Under the pieces are notes generated by a model that made no database searches, was not told the DNA's origin, and saw only the letters and a program-made list of their open reading frames with translations. From UBA9676 sp036522155 (lineage in GTDB: Bacteria; Actinomycetota; Actinomycetes; Streptosporangiales; Streptosporangiaceae), in the NCBI GenBank assembly GCA_036522155.1, contig DATDGI010000388.1, forward strand, positions 1 through 13,666: a stretch of 13,666 bases of DNA, given 5' to 3'. Position numbers and translations under genes: made by a program. This document shows positions 13,022 through 13,666 of the stretch, one piece after another (within the stretch, counting starts at the first letter, position 1; the number at the start of each line of letters is the position of its first letter).

Positions 13022-13026
13022 GGGTG

Positions 13027-13666
<640 letters not shown>

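Overview
The window is a very GC-rich piece of an actinobacterial chromosome and holds the conserved ribosomal-protein supercluster. Every convincing gene is on the minus strand, so transcription runs from the right end to the left. The evidence for Actinobacteria is the GC-rich third codon positions, frequent GTG starts, the four-cysteine (type Z) S14, a gene order ending in secY-adk-map, L22 and L3 sequences of the actinobacterial type, and a DUF1707 domain protein at the left edge. That domain is almost confined to Actinobacteria. The genus cannot be named from the sequence alone.

In transcription order, the window opens inside tuf (C-terminal half of EF-Tu, 13666-13027). A 79-nt gap with a strong stem-loop follows. 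Then comes the S10 block: rpsJ, rplC, rplD, rplW, rplB, rpsS, rplV, rpsC, rplP, rpmC, rpsQ (12947-7432). The spc block continues with rplN, rplX, rplE, rpsN (type Z), rpsH, rplF, rplR, rpsE, rpmD, rplO (7390-3099). A 175-nt gap carries a hairpin and a possible promoter. After it come secY, adk and map (2923-75), and the start of a DUF1707 protein cut by the window edge.

The genes work together as one growth-linked unit. The S10 and spc genes supply ribosomal proteins of both subunits, EF-Tu delivers aminoacyl-tRNA, SecY is the export channel, adenylate kinase balances adenine nucleotides, and methionine aminopeptidase trims nascent chains. Many junctions are stop/start overlaps (TGATG, TAGTG, GTGA), which fits translational coupling. 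No gene-free stretch exceeds 300 bases. The largest gaps are 175 nt (rplO-secY), 115 nt (rpsN-rpsH), 79 nt (tuf-rpsJ) and 70 nt (rplR-rpsE).

Most of the window is ordinary housekeeping DNA and I do not see a new multi-gene system. The points worth a second look are a roughly 100-residue Lys/Ala/Pro repeat tail on L4, the DUF1707 gene placed directly after map, mutually exclusive hairpins between rpsN and rpsH, the probable secY promoter region, the short tuf-rpsJ junction, and small sequence oddities in adenylate kinase.
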